Assembly: GCA_965153455.1 (NCBI GenBank)
Contig: OZ234494.1
Span: 14,570,001-14,634,000 of the forward strand
Direction: 5' to 3'
Length of the DNA stretch: 64,000 nt
Source of the DNA: Sphagnum compactum
Taxonomy: Eukaryota > Bryophyta > Sphagnopsida > Sphagnales
A program made the position numbers and the translations under genes. Positions 11,601-23,700 of the stretch are shown here, piece by piece (positions within the stretch are counted from its first letter, which is position 1; each line of letters opens with the position of its first letter). The notes below the pieces were generated by a model that did no database searches, had not been told where the DNA came from, and saw only the letters and a list, made by a program, of their open reading frames with translations.

Positions 11601-14570
11601 TCAAGTGTACCCGAAAGCATATTGTTTCTCAAGTCTCTGCACAGGACCACCATTTCATGTAAGGTGCTCAATAATCAACTGCTCTAACACTAGCACCATC
11701 AAATAAAGCAGAGATTTCTCACTGTAACATAAGACACTTCTGCAGATGTGAACCATAAACAATGAATTGAACAGCTTACAATGTTTGAAGGTTTTGCAGA
11801 CGACTGAAATCAGGGATTTCTCCCCTCAAGTTGTTGTAGCTCAAGTTCCTTGCCATAAGCACAATTTCTAGAGTTATTTCTCATTGCATGCTTTCTCGTG
11901 CATCAAATGTTTGAGGAGATTTGACCAAAGACCTAAGCCCTAAACTCTATCAACACATCAGGCACATGCTCTGTAAGCAAGAAATAAGGCTACATTTCAG
12001 CTGACATGAAAAAAGAATAAGGTGTCGAGGAAACTGCTTACAACATCTGTAGATTTGCCAAGTCGGCAAATGTGCTTTGAATGCTTCCCGATAGGCCGAG
12101 GTTTGAGAGGTCCCTGCGACAGCAAAAACCCAGTGATTTGATGGGATTTGAACAATCGGTCGAGGTTCAGGTTTTAGTGCAAACCCTGTCTTCTCCACAT
12201 AATCATGCCTTGCTGTTGCATTTGACTGCGTCCCTAAACAAAAATGGAACCTTTTGAGCTGGATCTTGGGATGCAGAGGTAACTTACAGAGAAGTCACCA
12301 TTCCGCTGTCGTTGCAGGTGACGCCCATCCATGGAACAGGCCAACAAGGATCACTACCAAGGACCCAATCAAGCTGTAGCTCTTGTAAATTGTAACCTAG
12401 TGCGATCATATCCAGCGCTTTCACTTCAGACACCAAATCCCAAATCATTCACTTCGTCAGCACCAGCTTACATTTGTTCAAGAAAATACAGATTTCGACG
12501 TTCAGTAGAAAATTTCTTCGACGTCTCTTGTGCCACAAAGGAGCACGTGACCACAGTGCAAGAAAAACCAGCTGATCAGAGAAAAAAAAAAGAGAATTTG
12601 ATTCGGAGTCAGGACTACGACTTGCAAAGTTCAAACTGTTCAGAAAGAAGCAGAGCTTTGCTGGTTTCGGGATCGAGACACAGCGCCCAAGACGAAGTTC
12701 CACAAGAAGCCACCGAGAGCCGGAGGGGAAGCAGCTTACCGTCGTCTTGAAAAGCTGGAGTATGCACCGTGACAAGTTGAAGAAGCTCAAGGCCGTTGAT
12801 CTGAGGAGAGCCATGTACTTGACCCAGGCTCAAATTCCACCACAACCCGGCTGCCTGAAGGACCGTGAACTCGAAAGCGACTAGAGGAGTCAAAGGAAAC
12901 GCTGACAGAAGTAACACCCCGTTCACCGAGATGCTGAAGCTCGGTCCTATCTCGTTGTTCAGCTCCGCGAACCAGGCATTCATCAAGTAGAACCCGCCGG
13001 ATAGTTGCACGTGACCAGCTACTAGTGGGAGAGCGTAGACCAGCGACTGATTCACGAAGTTGAAGCGATCTGTTGTCAGCACGAGCATGGGAGCAGAATC
13101 GAAAACGTCTGATGTCTTCAAGCTCATCGTTCCCGCTGAAGTGCTGGTAAGGCCTGGCGGATGATAGAACTGGTCCGGATCCCATATCCTGTCGGAGACG
13201 TCCTGGGGATACCTGGATTTACGAGAAACCGGCGGAACAGGATTCAGACCTTCGACATTCCTATACAAATATAGCGATCTGTCAAGCAACTCACGTATGA
13301 GATCATCTCTGGCATTTCTGTACCTCACAGATTCCGATGGACGCGAACCGCAGTTGATTCTGTAAACTTTGCGCAGCATGGTGCCACCGTATGAGGGATC
13401 TGCACGGCGGTAAGAGCCAGAAGGAAGGGGACGCAACTCCAGAAGAGAGATGACTGGCGCTTCTACCATAGCAACGAGGCAGAAGGTGCGCGAATCCGTG
13501 GCATTGTAGATGATTTCTTCCACCCAGGGATCTTTGAGTGCGAGATTCACTGTGCTGTACAATGTCGCACCGAGGCTGACGCCGAACATCGGGGCCAATC
13601 TGGCGCCGTTATAGTTTCCGTAGTAGAAAGTGGAGCGCAGGAGATTGAGGCCCGGCGGAATAGGGAGACTGTAGCAGTTTCTTCCTGCTGCAGGGCTGCG
13701 ATCCTTGTCTGGAGGAAAGAATCTGAGGGAGTGGAGTGGCGGGACCGAGAATGGCGGTGCAGTGCTCGTGTCGAGGCTCACGGTTTGTGATCCAGGAGGC
13801 GCAAAGGCATCATCTGGCATCCAAAAGATACCGTTCTCGGAAGAGAAATTACTTGAAGCGCCGCATGCAAGGCTTGTAAACCCTGCACAATCACTCACTA
13901 AATGCGATGCATAAACACAACAGAATCCAAGATGCTGCAACTGCGCACGCCAGAAATCGTCAGACATAAAGTCCTTGGACTCGACGCCATCCTCGAATGG
14001 ACTGATCTACAGTACAATCCGCTTACAATGCCGAATACACTATGTACTGACATGACTTACTACTGTACATGATTCCGACGGATTTGTCAAACGAAACTCT
14101 AGGTTGTCGAGAAAAGATCAAAGCAGCAACAAAGTCGACAAAGCGCAATCGTGCAACATGTTCTACACTATGCATCTCAAACAATGATGATCCAGTGCTG
14201 AGCTTTGGATCAACACTATGAACTATCCAGGCCTCACAAACCTTGGACTTCGCTACAGATTTCTCTCTCCCCTCCCTCCTCTTGATCAAAATCACCGTCG
14301 AACATCACATTACAGAGTAGATTTTTCACAATTAGCAACGTCTGGAATCCATGAAAAGCTTACTAGGTGTACATACATAACCGGGAATATCGAGCAGACA
14401 TGGAATACTGCACCTGGTTGAGCGATCACCAGCAATGAATAGTTCTCCACACCCGAAAGGGACACGATGCATATCATAATAATGAGCTCTTGGCGTCCTG
14501 CAAGCTTACAACTGAGAGAATCCATAATAGTTGTTACCATGAGGAACAATAATATCATTGAAAGCGCCAT
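8667..14570 (-). CDS. Malectin-like domain LRR receptor-like protein kinase
   Basis: Model: complement(join(8667..8996, 9218..9350, 9528..9717, 9839..9907, 10006..10132, 10353..10567, 10725..11035, 11203..11271, 11568..11636, 11780..11848, 12042..12113, 12288..12423, 12740..13882, 14414..14570)), 14 exons, 1029 residues, in phase throughout. Exon 1 encodes a hydrophobic leader ending IAQPG, which splices to FTSLACG, the usual start of a malectin-like domain (about 53-430). Next come the [14 protein letters not shown] cap motif, four 69-72 bp LRR exons, a Ser/Gly-rich stalk and one membrane helix (about 638-660). The kinase has [11 protein letters not shown] (710), VAIK lysine (731), a catalytic loop reading HGD (827-829) instead of HRD, DFG (847) and [10 protein letters not shown]. 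It is a plasma-membrane receptor kinase; the ligand is unknown. The HGD makes it a non-RD kinase. Confidence 0.92.
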
Positions 14571-15216
14571 CGATTTAATACAGATTGAACATTCTTAACG
14601 CCTGCAGCACAATAATATGTTCTCAAATTCCGGTCTTAATAATATCATCGTCATGATCATCAAGTCCAGTACTAGAGGAGGACTAAATTAGTCTATTGAT
14701 CGCCGATATTACATGCAGAACAATATGATTCATGACGACATATTGAAACAATGGCGTGCTTGCTTAACAAAACCACGATCGCTTCTTATGCAGATAAAAA
14801 ATTTCTGCTGCTCCGTATCATTTTCAACTGAACTTCCTGCATTCATACCAGCCGCGCTGATTCAAGCCACGAATTGATTTCGTCCGCATCGATACAAATG
14901 TTATATTTTCCCGCAAAGCAATATTGGTAGTTGACGTCGATCTCTTGGGCTTCACAAAAAACGGAGCACTCGTAATCAGAGACCAGGAAAAAAACAGCCC
15001 AAAAAATCCACTCGTAATCATCGGAACTCTTTGATGGAAATTTTTAAAAAAACGAACTGCGACAAGTTTTCGAATTCGGGAAACCGACGACGAAGACGAA
15101 GTTCAACAAGCTCGCACGCCGCGGGTTAACGCACAAGAGCTTCTACTAGGGATCCTACTAACTAGGCACCTAGTATCCTCGGAACCTACTCGGTACCTAC
15201 TACGTAGGATGTGACA
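14571..15216. other. Upstream region of the receptor kinase
   Basis: 5' flank of the kinase gene (which reads leftwards). Around 15140-15210 there is a dense run of CCTAGTA/CCTACT blocks with overlapping short palindromes (GGATCC, GGTACC, TACGTA). No exon is supportable here. Confidence 0.4.
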
Positions 15217-15235
15217 TGACGTATATACACTGACG
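15217..15235. promoter_or_regulatory. as-1-like paired TGACG motif
   Basis: Two TGACG motifs in the same orientation at 15217-15221 and 15231-15235, starting 14 bp apart. In the classical as-1 element bound by TGA-type bZIP factors the two starts are 12 bp apart. The pair lies about 650 bp upstream of the receptor-kinase start codon. Function is inferred from motif spacing only. Confidence 0.35.
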
Positions 15236-15490
15236 TGACTTCGTTAAAAAAAATGGCAATGCCGATGCGGACGAAGATGAAAAACATTCACGAGGACTGC
15301 GTGCTGTCAATTATCATCCATGATGGCCAGCAATTGTATCATTCATGCCCACATTACCTTTTTAACGTTTCATTCTCAAACAAAAGTAGTGACAATAAGG
15401 TAGTACCGACTTGGCGATGTTGCCCAAGCTTTTATGTTAAGCTTAAGGACTAGGTAATTGGCCAGAGCACCAGGTTGTCATGAACACCCC

Positions 15491-15506
15491 AAACCCTAAA
15501 CCCTAA
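15491..15506 (+). repeat. Telomere-type repeat AAACCCTAAACCCTAA
   Basis: Two perfect plant telomere-type heptamers. Such short runs are common near plant promoters and in introns. A single short run does not indicate a chromosome end. Confidence 0.7.
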
Positions 15507-15508
15507 CT

Positions 15509-15740
15509 GCAGTTTCGTCCTTAAATTATCCTCAAAATAGTGAAATGAAATTTAGTGAAAATATGTAGTTGACATGTTGAAAATCATCATAATTATCATG
15601 GGTTTCACTCTGAATAATTTCACTAAAATATTATAGTAGATGATGGAAAAATATATAATTTGAAAAATTAAAAATGAATTCATATTTTTGAGAAAAAAAA
15701 TTTATTTGTTTTGTCAATGTGGAAACTGACCCTAGGCTAT
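15509..15740 (+). repeat. Dispersed repeat, copy 1 of 2 in this window
   Basis: This segment aligns along its length, with mismatches and small indels, to 62523-62780. Shared landmarks are CAGTTTC, ATAGTGAAATGAA, GACATGTTGAAA/CACATGTTGAAA, ACTCTGAAT, TAGTAGATGATGGAAAAA and the identical end GTCAATGTGGAAACTGACCC plus TAGGCT. It has no coding capacity and no obvious terminal inverted repeat. It is probably a short non-autonomous transposon or a piece of a larger one. Confidence 0.75.
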
Positions 15741-17673
15741 GGTATTGGGGGTGCATGATCATTAAAACTATCCATTGCTAAGCAATGTTAATCAGTGCAG
15801 TCACACACCTTGACAATTCAAGATTACCAAAGTGCTGAAGCCAATTACCTTGAGATAACTCATAGCAACCAAAACACACACACACACACACACACCTCAT
15901 GGTAACTTGTGCTTAATCCAATTGCCAACACATAACTAAGATTATTCACGAACTTATGCATCCATGCACGGTCCTTTCGTAAGTTTTCATGGGGCTCTTA
16001 CAAATTCCTTAATTTTTCAATTTGAATCTTTTGGTAATTCCACCATAACTTTCAAAAGAATTTCACAATTGGGTTGAATGCAGGTGAGAGGCCCCTCATA
16101 CTAATGGAAAAAATTTATACCACCACTTCTTATGGTTCCACTACCATTAGCACTCCCACTTATCGCACTGTTACTAAGGGCTAAGGAATCGCACATAAGG
16201 TGGAAATAGGTATCTTGGTAATAGACACATAGTTAGGTGACCAATATAGGTGCCACTTCTCAATTTGAACTTCATGGCATGTTTAAACTCATAATAATCA
16301 TCCATAGGCTACCCCTTCAAATGTTAAAATAAACTATTCTATATCATAAAAGGTGTAAATAGTTGAGGTTTTTGCATGTATTACATATCACACCAATTAT
16401 CAAACTCTTGAATGAAATCATTTAATTCAATGATATCAACCGCCTTAAAATATAAGCGAATTCCTTTAGTGCTTCCATACATGTTTTCCATGTTTCACAA
16501 CAAAGGTGTAGCAGCAAACCTCACAACATGAATGTGACCGTGATGAATTTCTAAAAAACTCAATTTATTAAAAAAAAAATTACCACACAATGACATCACA
16601 ATGTGAATGATGTCACAACATTTGTTTTTCACAATTTCTTTTCAAAAATGTTTTTTTGTCCTTGTTTAAGTCACTTGACTTCAAACATGAAATGACATGA
16701 TGACATGATTAGTCATAAGCACCAACTTGTCCAAAAACATTTGACAAAATAATTTGTCTTATCACCAAATCACTATTTGCTTACAAATAAGATGAACATG
16801 ACCACTTAGTTTGGGGATAAAAAATAAAAGGTTCGAATTGGACACTCAAAACTCATTATTTTGAGCCTAGTTGGAAACACCCCAAATCTCCAAAATGAGC
16901 CGAACTTTTGAGGTCTAAAAAACATGCAAAATTTTTCAACACACAATGGTGATTTTTCAACACACCACCGTCACTTCCTTTTGGTGAACCCCTTTTTTCC
17001 TTTCCTACTAGGCACATGGAGTTCGCTTCAACAAGGAGGGTGAAAAAAAACAAGAAAAACAAACAAAAAGACAAAGAAAAAAAGAAAGAAGAAATTCCCT
17101 CCGACAAATTGGGCCTCTTCCTTGATGGTTTTCTTTTTATTTATTCATTTATTTCACACAACAAACTCTAGAATCCAAGCCTTCATTGATGTTCAACTCC
17201 TCGAAGACCTTTACCTCAAAACAAATACAAAATCACAAAAGTCTCAAAGTGGCTTTTTCAACTCAAAAAACAAATCAAGAAACACCCCTTGCAACTCCAC
17301 AAATAGAAACACAACCAATTATGCTACACGACATTGAAAATAAAATTTACTCCAAAACACTTACTATAAACAATCATGTGCAAATAACTAAACTTCTAGA
17401 ATTGTACAAAACCGAAGAAATCACATTTTTGATGATTCAACATACGACCAACTTACAACAATGCAAGAATCCAAACTCATAAAACATAAAACAAAACCCA
17501 ATAAAATTTGCATAACACATAAAAATTATAACAACCAACAAATATGTGTTCTGGAATCTCAAATCACCAAAAATTTTGATGATTTGAGATCCTACAAAAT
17601 TTGATTATATCCAATCCACAAAATATTTTGAACCCCATTCACACCTAAATTAATTCAAAATAAAAAATCCAAA
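15741..17673. other. Spacer with a (CA)n microsatellite, no gene seen
   Basis: AT-rich spacer. A perfect CA-dinucleotide run sits at about 15874-15895. Around 17120-17480 the + strand is open but Asn/Thr/Gln-rich, as expected of A-rich DNA; I recognise nothing in it. Confidence 0.45.
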
Positions 17674-17674
17674 C

Positions 17675-17790
17675 AAGTAAACTAACCCAATTTATCTTTA
17701 ACTAACGTGAACCTACCAAGTAACTAAACTAACACACCCAATTTATCTTTAACTAACATGAACCTAACCAAGTAACTAAACTAACACACC
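17675..17790. repeat. Tandem repeat, about 58 bp unit
   Basis: Two copies of a unit containing CCCAATTTATCTTTAACTAA and CATGAACCTAACCAAGTAAC, followed by a third partial copy ending AACTAAACTAACACACC. Copies are nearly identical, so the duplication is recent or maintained. Confidence 0.75.
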
Positions 17791-18907
17791 GACACTCAAC
17801 TATTCATGATAACCAAGGTGCTCAACCCAATTCCCAAATACAACCTATCATATGGGAGCGCTGAGCTCATAGGACATGAGAGTGTTATGAGGTTCAGCCA
17901 ACCAACAACCAGGAACATGCAAAAGGTATTAAGGAAGTGTGAAAGTGTCAGAATGCAGCAAGCTATGGAATACAACTGAGAAGCTCTTGTCCAATGGTGT
18001 GCCACCACACTAGCATGATGCTCTCTATACTTGGTTATGCAAGTGAAATACAAGATGCCTTGATATGAATAATTATGGCAGAAGCAAAAACAAAAAAGAT
18101 TAGAACTAAGAAGCTTCAAATGTCTCCAAATTCCAAAGTTTCATGAGCTTCAGAGACTGAAAGGAAGGTGCACTTTGGACTCACAAATATGAATACTTTT
18201 TAGTGTTTGTGTCTGAAAACTTTGCCTGCAGAAGCGGCTTCACAATGAAAGGCAGATGAAAAGGGGCCACCAAGTGCACTGCACAATACTACAAACAGTT
18301 TGTACAGTAGAGAAACAGTGATGAAAACAGGTAAAATATGTGCTAAACAATAGCCTAACAACTTCACACTTTGTAATGAGAAACTGTTTAGAATCCAAAG
18401 AGTTTATTATGTGAAACTTTGGCACAGGTCAAATGTGGAGGCAATGTTTTGTGAAACGTGAATTTTCTAATCCTTTATCTGAGACTACAAAACATCAAAG
18501 CCATTATCAGAGTGTGGTCTGGATTTTACCTGGATCAACTCAGCCTTGTGACATTGAACAGCTTGTATTAAAAGCAAAAGGTTTGCCTTCTTCCAACCAG
18601 GTCTAGCCTCTAGCATGTAACACAAGATCATACAGAACAAGAATGTGAAGAAACTGCACAAAAAGCAGAAGAATTCTGAGAATGTGGATCAGTGTCACAC
18701 AAAAAAAATTTCAACAGTCCAACATCTTGCAACTTCATTGCACTTACATGCTTTATCATTCTATGATTTCATTTATGGTGTACACAAACTGGAACATTCA
18801 CCAACTACTAGTTGAACCCTCCAAAACTTGGAACACCTTTTCTCAGGGAATATTTTCCAATTACAGATGTCTATGGCGCCCAGAGCCCTGATGTGTGCAT
18901 GCACACA
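17791..18907. other. 3' flank of the SNARE gene
   Basis: No exon found. It lies directly after the stop codon of the minus-strand SNARE gene and its right part should be that gene's 3' UTR. Base composition is more mixed than in the AT-rich spacers. Confidence 0.4.
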
Positions 18908-20131
18908 TCAACGTCGTATCTGGAACTTGGACCACAGGAACACACAAAAGAAGCAGAACAAAGCAAATAATACGACTATCACTACAGGGCTGAGACCTCG
19001 CTGTGCCAAATTTCTATTCAGTCTCCTCATTGTACTTTTTAGCCCCGCTTGTGCCTTGGCCACAGTGGCCTCCTGCATCCCATCACCAAGCATAACAATT
19101 CAGAGTCATTACTCATTACCTTTACCAGCAAAGGACCAGCCCCTAAGGGAGAAATGCAAGGCCATCAGATACAGAATACAGGTACTCCTATAACACAATA
19201 AGAAACAAAGAAAAATCATTAAAACTATGGCATCCTCACAAAGCACATTTCAATATGTTCAAGTAACAATGAAATTCCATGAGCCAGAAGTAACTTGGTG
19301 CTAGAAACCTAAAACTCTAGATAGCCACAAAACCCTAAACCCCATGTATTCTGTGAAGTCTTCCATTTTGATGTACAAGTCATAACCTTATGAGAATTGC
19401 TCACAAAATGCTAAACCCTCACCTTCTGAGGTACAAATACATACAGATTTCAGAGCCTCCTAGGAGGCTCTTTGGTGGCCTTTATGCAATGCACATGTAA
19501 ATGGAGCTTACCAGCTGATTGAGAAGCTCATTCTGGAACTTGGTCTCTGACTCAATGTGCTGAGCAAGCTGCCCACCACACAAAGTTCCCTTGTTAGCAT
19601 CCCAATGATCCACTCATTTCCTTTAGCTCCTGAACTGGTACGAGAGGTACATGGTATAAGTGAAACAACAGTTGGTGTCAAGGCTGGCAGTTCCACTCAG
19701 CTCAGGATAAGCATCCACCAATTAGGATAATTTAGCAAAGAGCACTTAGATGCACAATGCATAAACAGTGGAAACACCAGAAGACCTTGATGTGGCCAAT
19801 GTGCAATCCTTTGGCATACAGATTGACTCACTGCCTGAAAAAAGCAGGGATGCAAAAGTGGCAATTGAATGCAAAGAATGAAATATAACATGTAGTTCCC
19901 CCATCAACTGATTATGAGCCCTGACAGATGCACTCTTAATACTCTAGTCTACGAGGTCAACATAGAAGGTCATCTCACTTGTTTAAGTTGAACTACTTTG
20001 CCATGCAGACCATGCACCTCTTCATCAAGATCACCATGTATGGGATCCACTCGAAGCTGTACTTGGTCATTTGGTGGGTAAGTTCTGCACCCAGGACCAA
20101 CAATAACAACTTCCTCTCTGTCAATTTTCAT
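18908..20131 (-). CDS. Bet1-like Qc-SNARE (tail-anchored Golgi/ER SNARE)
   Basis: Model: complement(join(18908..19072, 19512..19568, 19979..20131)), 124 residues, every junction in phase 0. It matches the short plant Bet1-like target-SNAREs (the At1g29060/At4g14600 type), also about 130 residues: QLRVDPIHGDLDEEV near residue 24, QLKQLAQHIESETKFQNELL as the first half of the SNARE helix, and AKAQAGLKSTMRRLNRNL as the second half. One C-terminal membrane helix (about 98-117, with VVLFALFCFFCVFLWSKF) is followed by a short basic tail. It would sit in Golgi or ER membranes and join a four-helix fusion complex. The start is the first ATG in frame at 20131; the codons just upstream are open to a possible acceptor (GTCAG), so an extra 5' exon is possible. 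Introns are 439 and 410 bp. Confidence 0.85.
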
Positions 20132-20699
20132 GTTATCAAGATCACCTGACTTTCATGCTAACCCTAAACCCCAACGGCAAACATATCAAACACTCCAAGC
20201 AGCTGAGCAAAGTAGTCATCACAGTTACTACTCAGGCCAGCGTGCCCCAACCTTTTGCAGCTATTTTTCTCCAAGCGCTATTGAGCAAAATAAATGAAGA
20301 ATCGAGGAAAGAATAGCATGTTCGACGAATCTTCAAAACCCTGAAAACTCATAACTCTCGGAGATTGATGATTTTCCTCACGGCGAAGGTGAAGAAATTA
20401 GAAAACCCTCCCTCGGGGAACCACAATCTCTCTCCAGTTCCCCTCTTCAATCGTCATCCCCCCCCCCCACCACCGTTTCACAACAGAATTACCTTGTGAA
20501 GAAGGCGTTTCCTCACGAATACTTGGAGGTCAAGGAAAAAAGAAAAGAGTACCTGGTTCTCTGACCGACTGATGAGTAGTAGGCCATCCGCCTCTCCTGT
20601 TCCTACCGCCTGCATACAGACCCTCTCCACCGGACTCTTCAGCCGCTCAAGTTTTCGGTTGACGGCAAGGTCTCTTCGTTGTTGGCAAGGTCTCTCGGT

Positions 20700-20734
<35 letters not shown>

Positions 20735-20789
20735 CACACACACACACAGTCAAGAGTGTGAAGCTGTTTGCTCTAACCCTAACCCTAAA
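20132..20789. promoter_or_regulatory. SNARE gene 5' region with GA/CA microsatellite and telo-boxes
   Basis: Upstream of the SNARE start codon. It holds ACCCTAAACCCC near 20160, a C-run at about 20458-20468, a compound (GA)n(CA)n microsatellite at 20705-20748, and CTAACCCTAACCCTAAATG at 20773-20789. Pyrimidine tracts, GA repeats and telo-boxes are typical near plant transcription starts, so the 5' UTR and promoter probably lie here. No exact start site can be set. Confidence 0.45.
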
Positions 20790-23700
20790 TGCACAGAGTT
20801 GCAAAAACGATGTAAAGACATCACTATTTTAACCTACCTATTTTGTTTTGTAAACCTCCTTTTTCTCTACCAATTTTTTTCTAGTGTACCCTACTAAGGT
20901 ACCTTGGCAGCTTCAACACTGATTCTACTATTTTCAGAAGAGTTCAAATTATCAAAAGCTGTTTAGATTCAAGTAACAACAATTCTATATGACAAATACA
21001 TAATTTAGCCTTTGCTTAAGTTATAATAAATAATTACATATAGTAAAGGACGTCGGGATGAAATGAAGCTTTCCATCCATCCATCCGTCCGTCATCCATC
21101 TCGGCTCCATCTCGTCATCCGTCCCGTCATCCATCCAAACAGAACAAATATGTATTTAAAAAAGGGAAAGAACTAGAAAAAAAATAAAAACAAAAAAACA
21201 CTTTAACAATTAGAAACTTTTTGTAAACACTTAAACATGAAACAAAAAAGGGAAATACAGTAAAATAATCTTAAAAGAGAATTTAGAAATAGATGACAAA
21301 AAATAAGAAACAAAATAGAGAGCAAAAGAAAGAGAAAAAAAATCATACTTGAAAAAAATATGAGGTTTGTCTTCTTTTTCCAAACTTCAAACCTGTATCT
21401 AATCAAACAAAAATTAAATTAAAAAAATTAATTATTTTTATTATAAAACATATTAGAAAAATTCGAATTTTTTTGGAAAAGAAAATAGAAAAATAAATAA
21501 ATAAATAAATGCATAAAAATAGAAAAAAACTGAAGATAGACCAAATAAGAATAGAAAAAATTAAAACATGAAACAAACATAAACAAAAAAAAGTAAAAAC
21601 ACAAAAACTATAAAAAAGGAATGGAAACAAATGAAACAAGGAAAGGGAAATACAGTAAAATCATTTTAAAAGGAAAAAAAATTACAAAAAAGAAGAAACC
21701 AAATAAAGAGTAGAAAATAAGAAAAAAAAAACTTATAATAAAACAAAAATAAAAAAGTGAAAAAGAAACACTTTATTTTTATTATACAAAATAATAATAA
21801 AAACAGAAAACACATAAAAATAAAAAATAATAACACTTAATGTCCAGCCACATTTGGAGAGGTAAAATTAACTTTAAGTTGCAGAGATTGACTAATTTAT
21901 GCAAGAGAAGATAGTCTTTGCAAACAAGGAGATCATAAAGCATGCAGTGACCAACACAAGAGATCTTGCTATTGATGTTCTTTCTCACCCATGCTTGGTC
22001 TTGTGTGGTAGAGATGATTCTAATTACAGCAAAAGAGATGGGAACGAAGTTCAGGGTTGTGGTTGTGGACTCATGGCCAAAGCTGGAGTAACTCAGTAGT
22101 AGCAATAACTAATGTAGCTACCATCTAATCTGGCAAATGCATAGTCGATTCTTGGATGCAAACTTGATTGTTAACTAATATCTGGAGCAACAACACCATC
22201 TCTCACAACAACAGCTGCACAACATGGAAGTGTATGGCAACAAGAATGCGTATGGTGATGACAATCAGCTCTCACACAATCAACACTGGTGCAACACCAC
22301 CAACATAGATATCGCAAAATTCTTCACCAAAAAATTTCAAAGGCATGGGAACAAAGAATCAATCTCATCCACCACTTGGTTGCCATTTCACGCCAGTCCT
22401 TTGGATTACTAGTTTCTACTCATCTGGCCACGTTTCTTGTTTCATGAAGGGAAGTACAAGCACAGAAAGCAAAAAAAAATATGCTCCTCATGTTTTTGTT
22501 AAGCACCCCTCTGCAAGAAGGTTGATGCATTTCTAGCCTTCCATTGTCATCAATTATGCTCAACAACACTTTTTGCTTTGTAGAATAGTTCATTGTTGCC
22601 AAATCTTTGGAGCACAGGCTTAATCTATTTTGCAGTGTTACTGCATTAAATATGCTTCCTCTCTATGACATGGGTTTGGAGGCTATGACTGTGCACTGCA
22701 TTGGAGGTGGAAATCTTTTTCAATCTTTGACATGGGAATCACCTGATGGTCCAAAATTTTACTTGCAATAATAAATCTCACATGCAAGGTTCTACATAGG
22801 ATTCCAATCTTCAGTTGCTCAGCTTAATTCACTTGCTTACAGTGCTTGCTACAGAGATCTATCAAGTACTTGATGACATGATGTTTCAGTGACCTGGGGA
22901 GTTCATATTTTGCAGCTGATCCTATGGAAGAAGATAAGGCAACTGAGATTGATTGCTTCACAAACACTGAATCCAGAGGAGAAAAGCAAGGTCAGGATGC
23001 TCCAAAAATTGCAACAAGGAGCAACCCATGTAACAGATGCTAGGGTTCTACCAGAAAATGGTGAGCAGCCTGAAGGGTTTTCTGACCAAGCTTCAACTTT
23101 GTTGTCCAAAATGGTTGAGCATGCTGATTTCATGACTTTTTTATTTGCTATGTGTCTTCAGTGCTAGGTAACATCACCACTGGACCTTCCCATTGCTTCC
23201 AGAACTAGTCAGAAACTTAAGATGCAGAATTTGTAAAAGGGTTTGCTCAGATTTTGGGTGGATTATTATACACTATTCTACACCCACTGTTTGGGAGCTG
23301 TAAAGTCAGTGGGCAGTCATGGCAGCTCATTGCTGCTATCCATGATGAAGTTGATGGTCTGACAGTTTGTGAGGGACTCTCTTATGACTGCTCTCATTGT
23401 CATGTCACCATAAAATAGTTGTTGTGGAGATTTCTCTGCAATTTTGTAGAATGATTTGATGTGTGGGAGTCTCTGTGTGATTGTTGCAGTCACCACAGCT
23501 CCAAGGGCAGGGGGGAATGTCAGTGAGCCAAAACAAGGTCCTATTGAAGGAAATAAGGCCAAGTTGTCATCATGTTATTGAGGACATAATATGATGGGCA
23601 AGCCAAGGCTTCTCAAAGTGTGCAAGCATCTCACTTTGTCTATATTTCTGTTTGGATCCACAAGTTTACAGCGCTATGGAAAACTTAGTATTAGCTTGAC

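Noticed and set aside
13883-13967. Receptor-kinase start codon at 13967 with a single large first exon
   Set aside because: The segment has no signal peptide. A GTGCAG acceptor at 13883 joins to an upstream leader exon, giving [12 protein letters not shown], the standard start of this family.
15491-15506. Interstitial telomere or chromosome end
   Set aside because: Only two heptamers; similar short runs recur at 900, 20160, 20775, 48940 and 50890 near genes and in introns, the common telo-box pattern in plants.
16825-16845. tRNA-like GGTTCGAATT word
   Set aside because: No matching CC closing the T-stem and no acceptor or anticodon stem around it.
17186-17482. Open + frame of 98 codons
   Set aside because: Asn/Thr/Gln/Lys-rich sequence as expected from A-rich DNA, with no recognisable domain or flanking signals.
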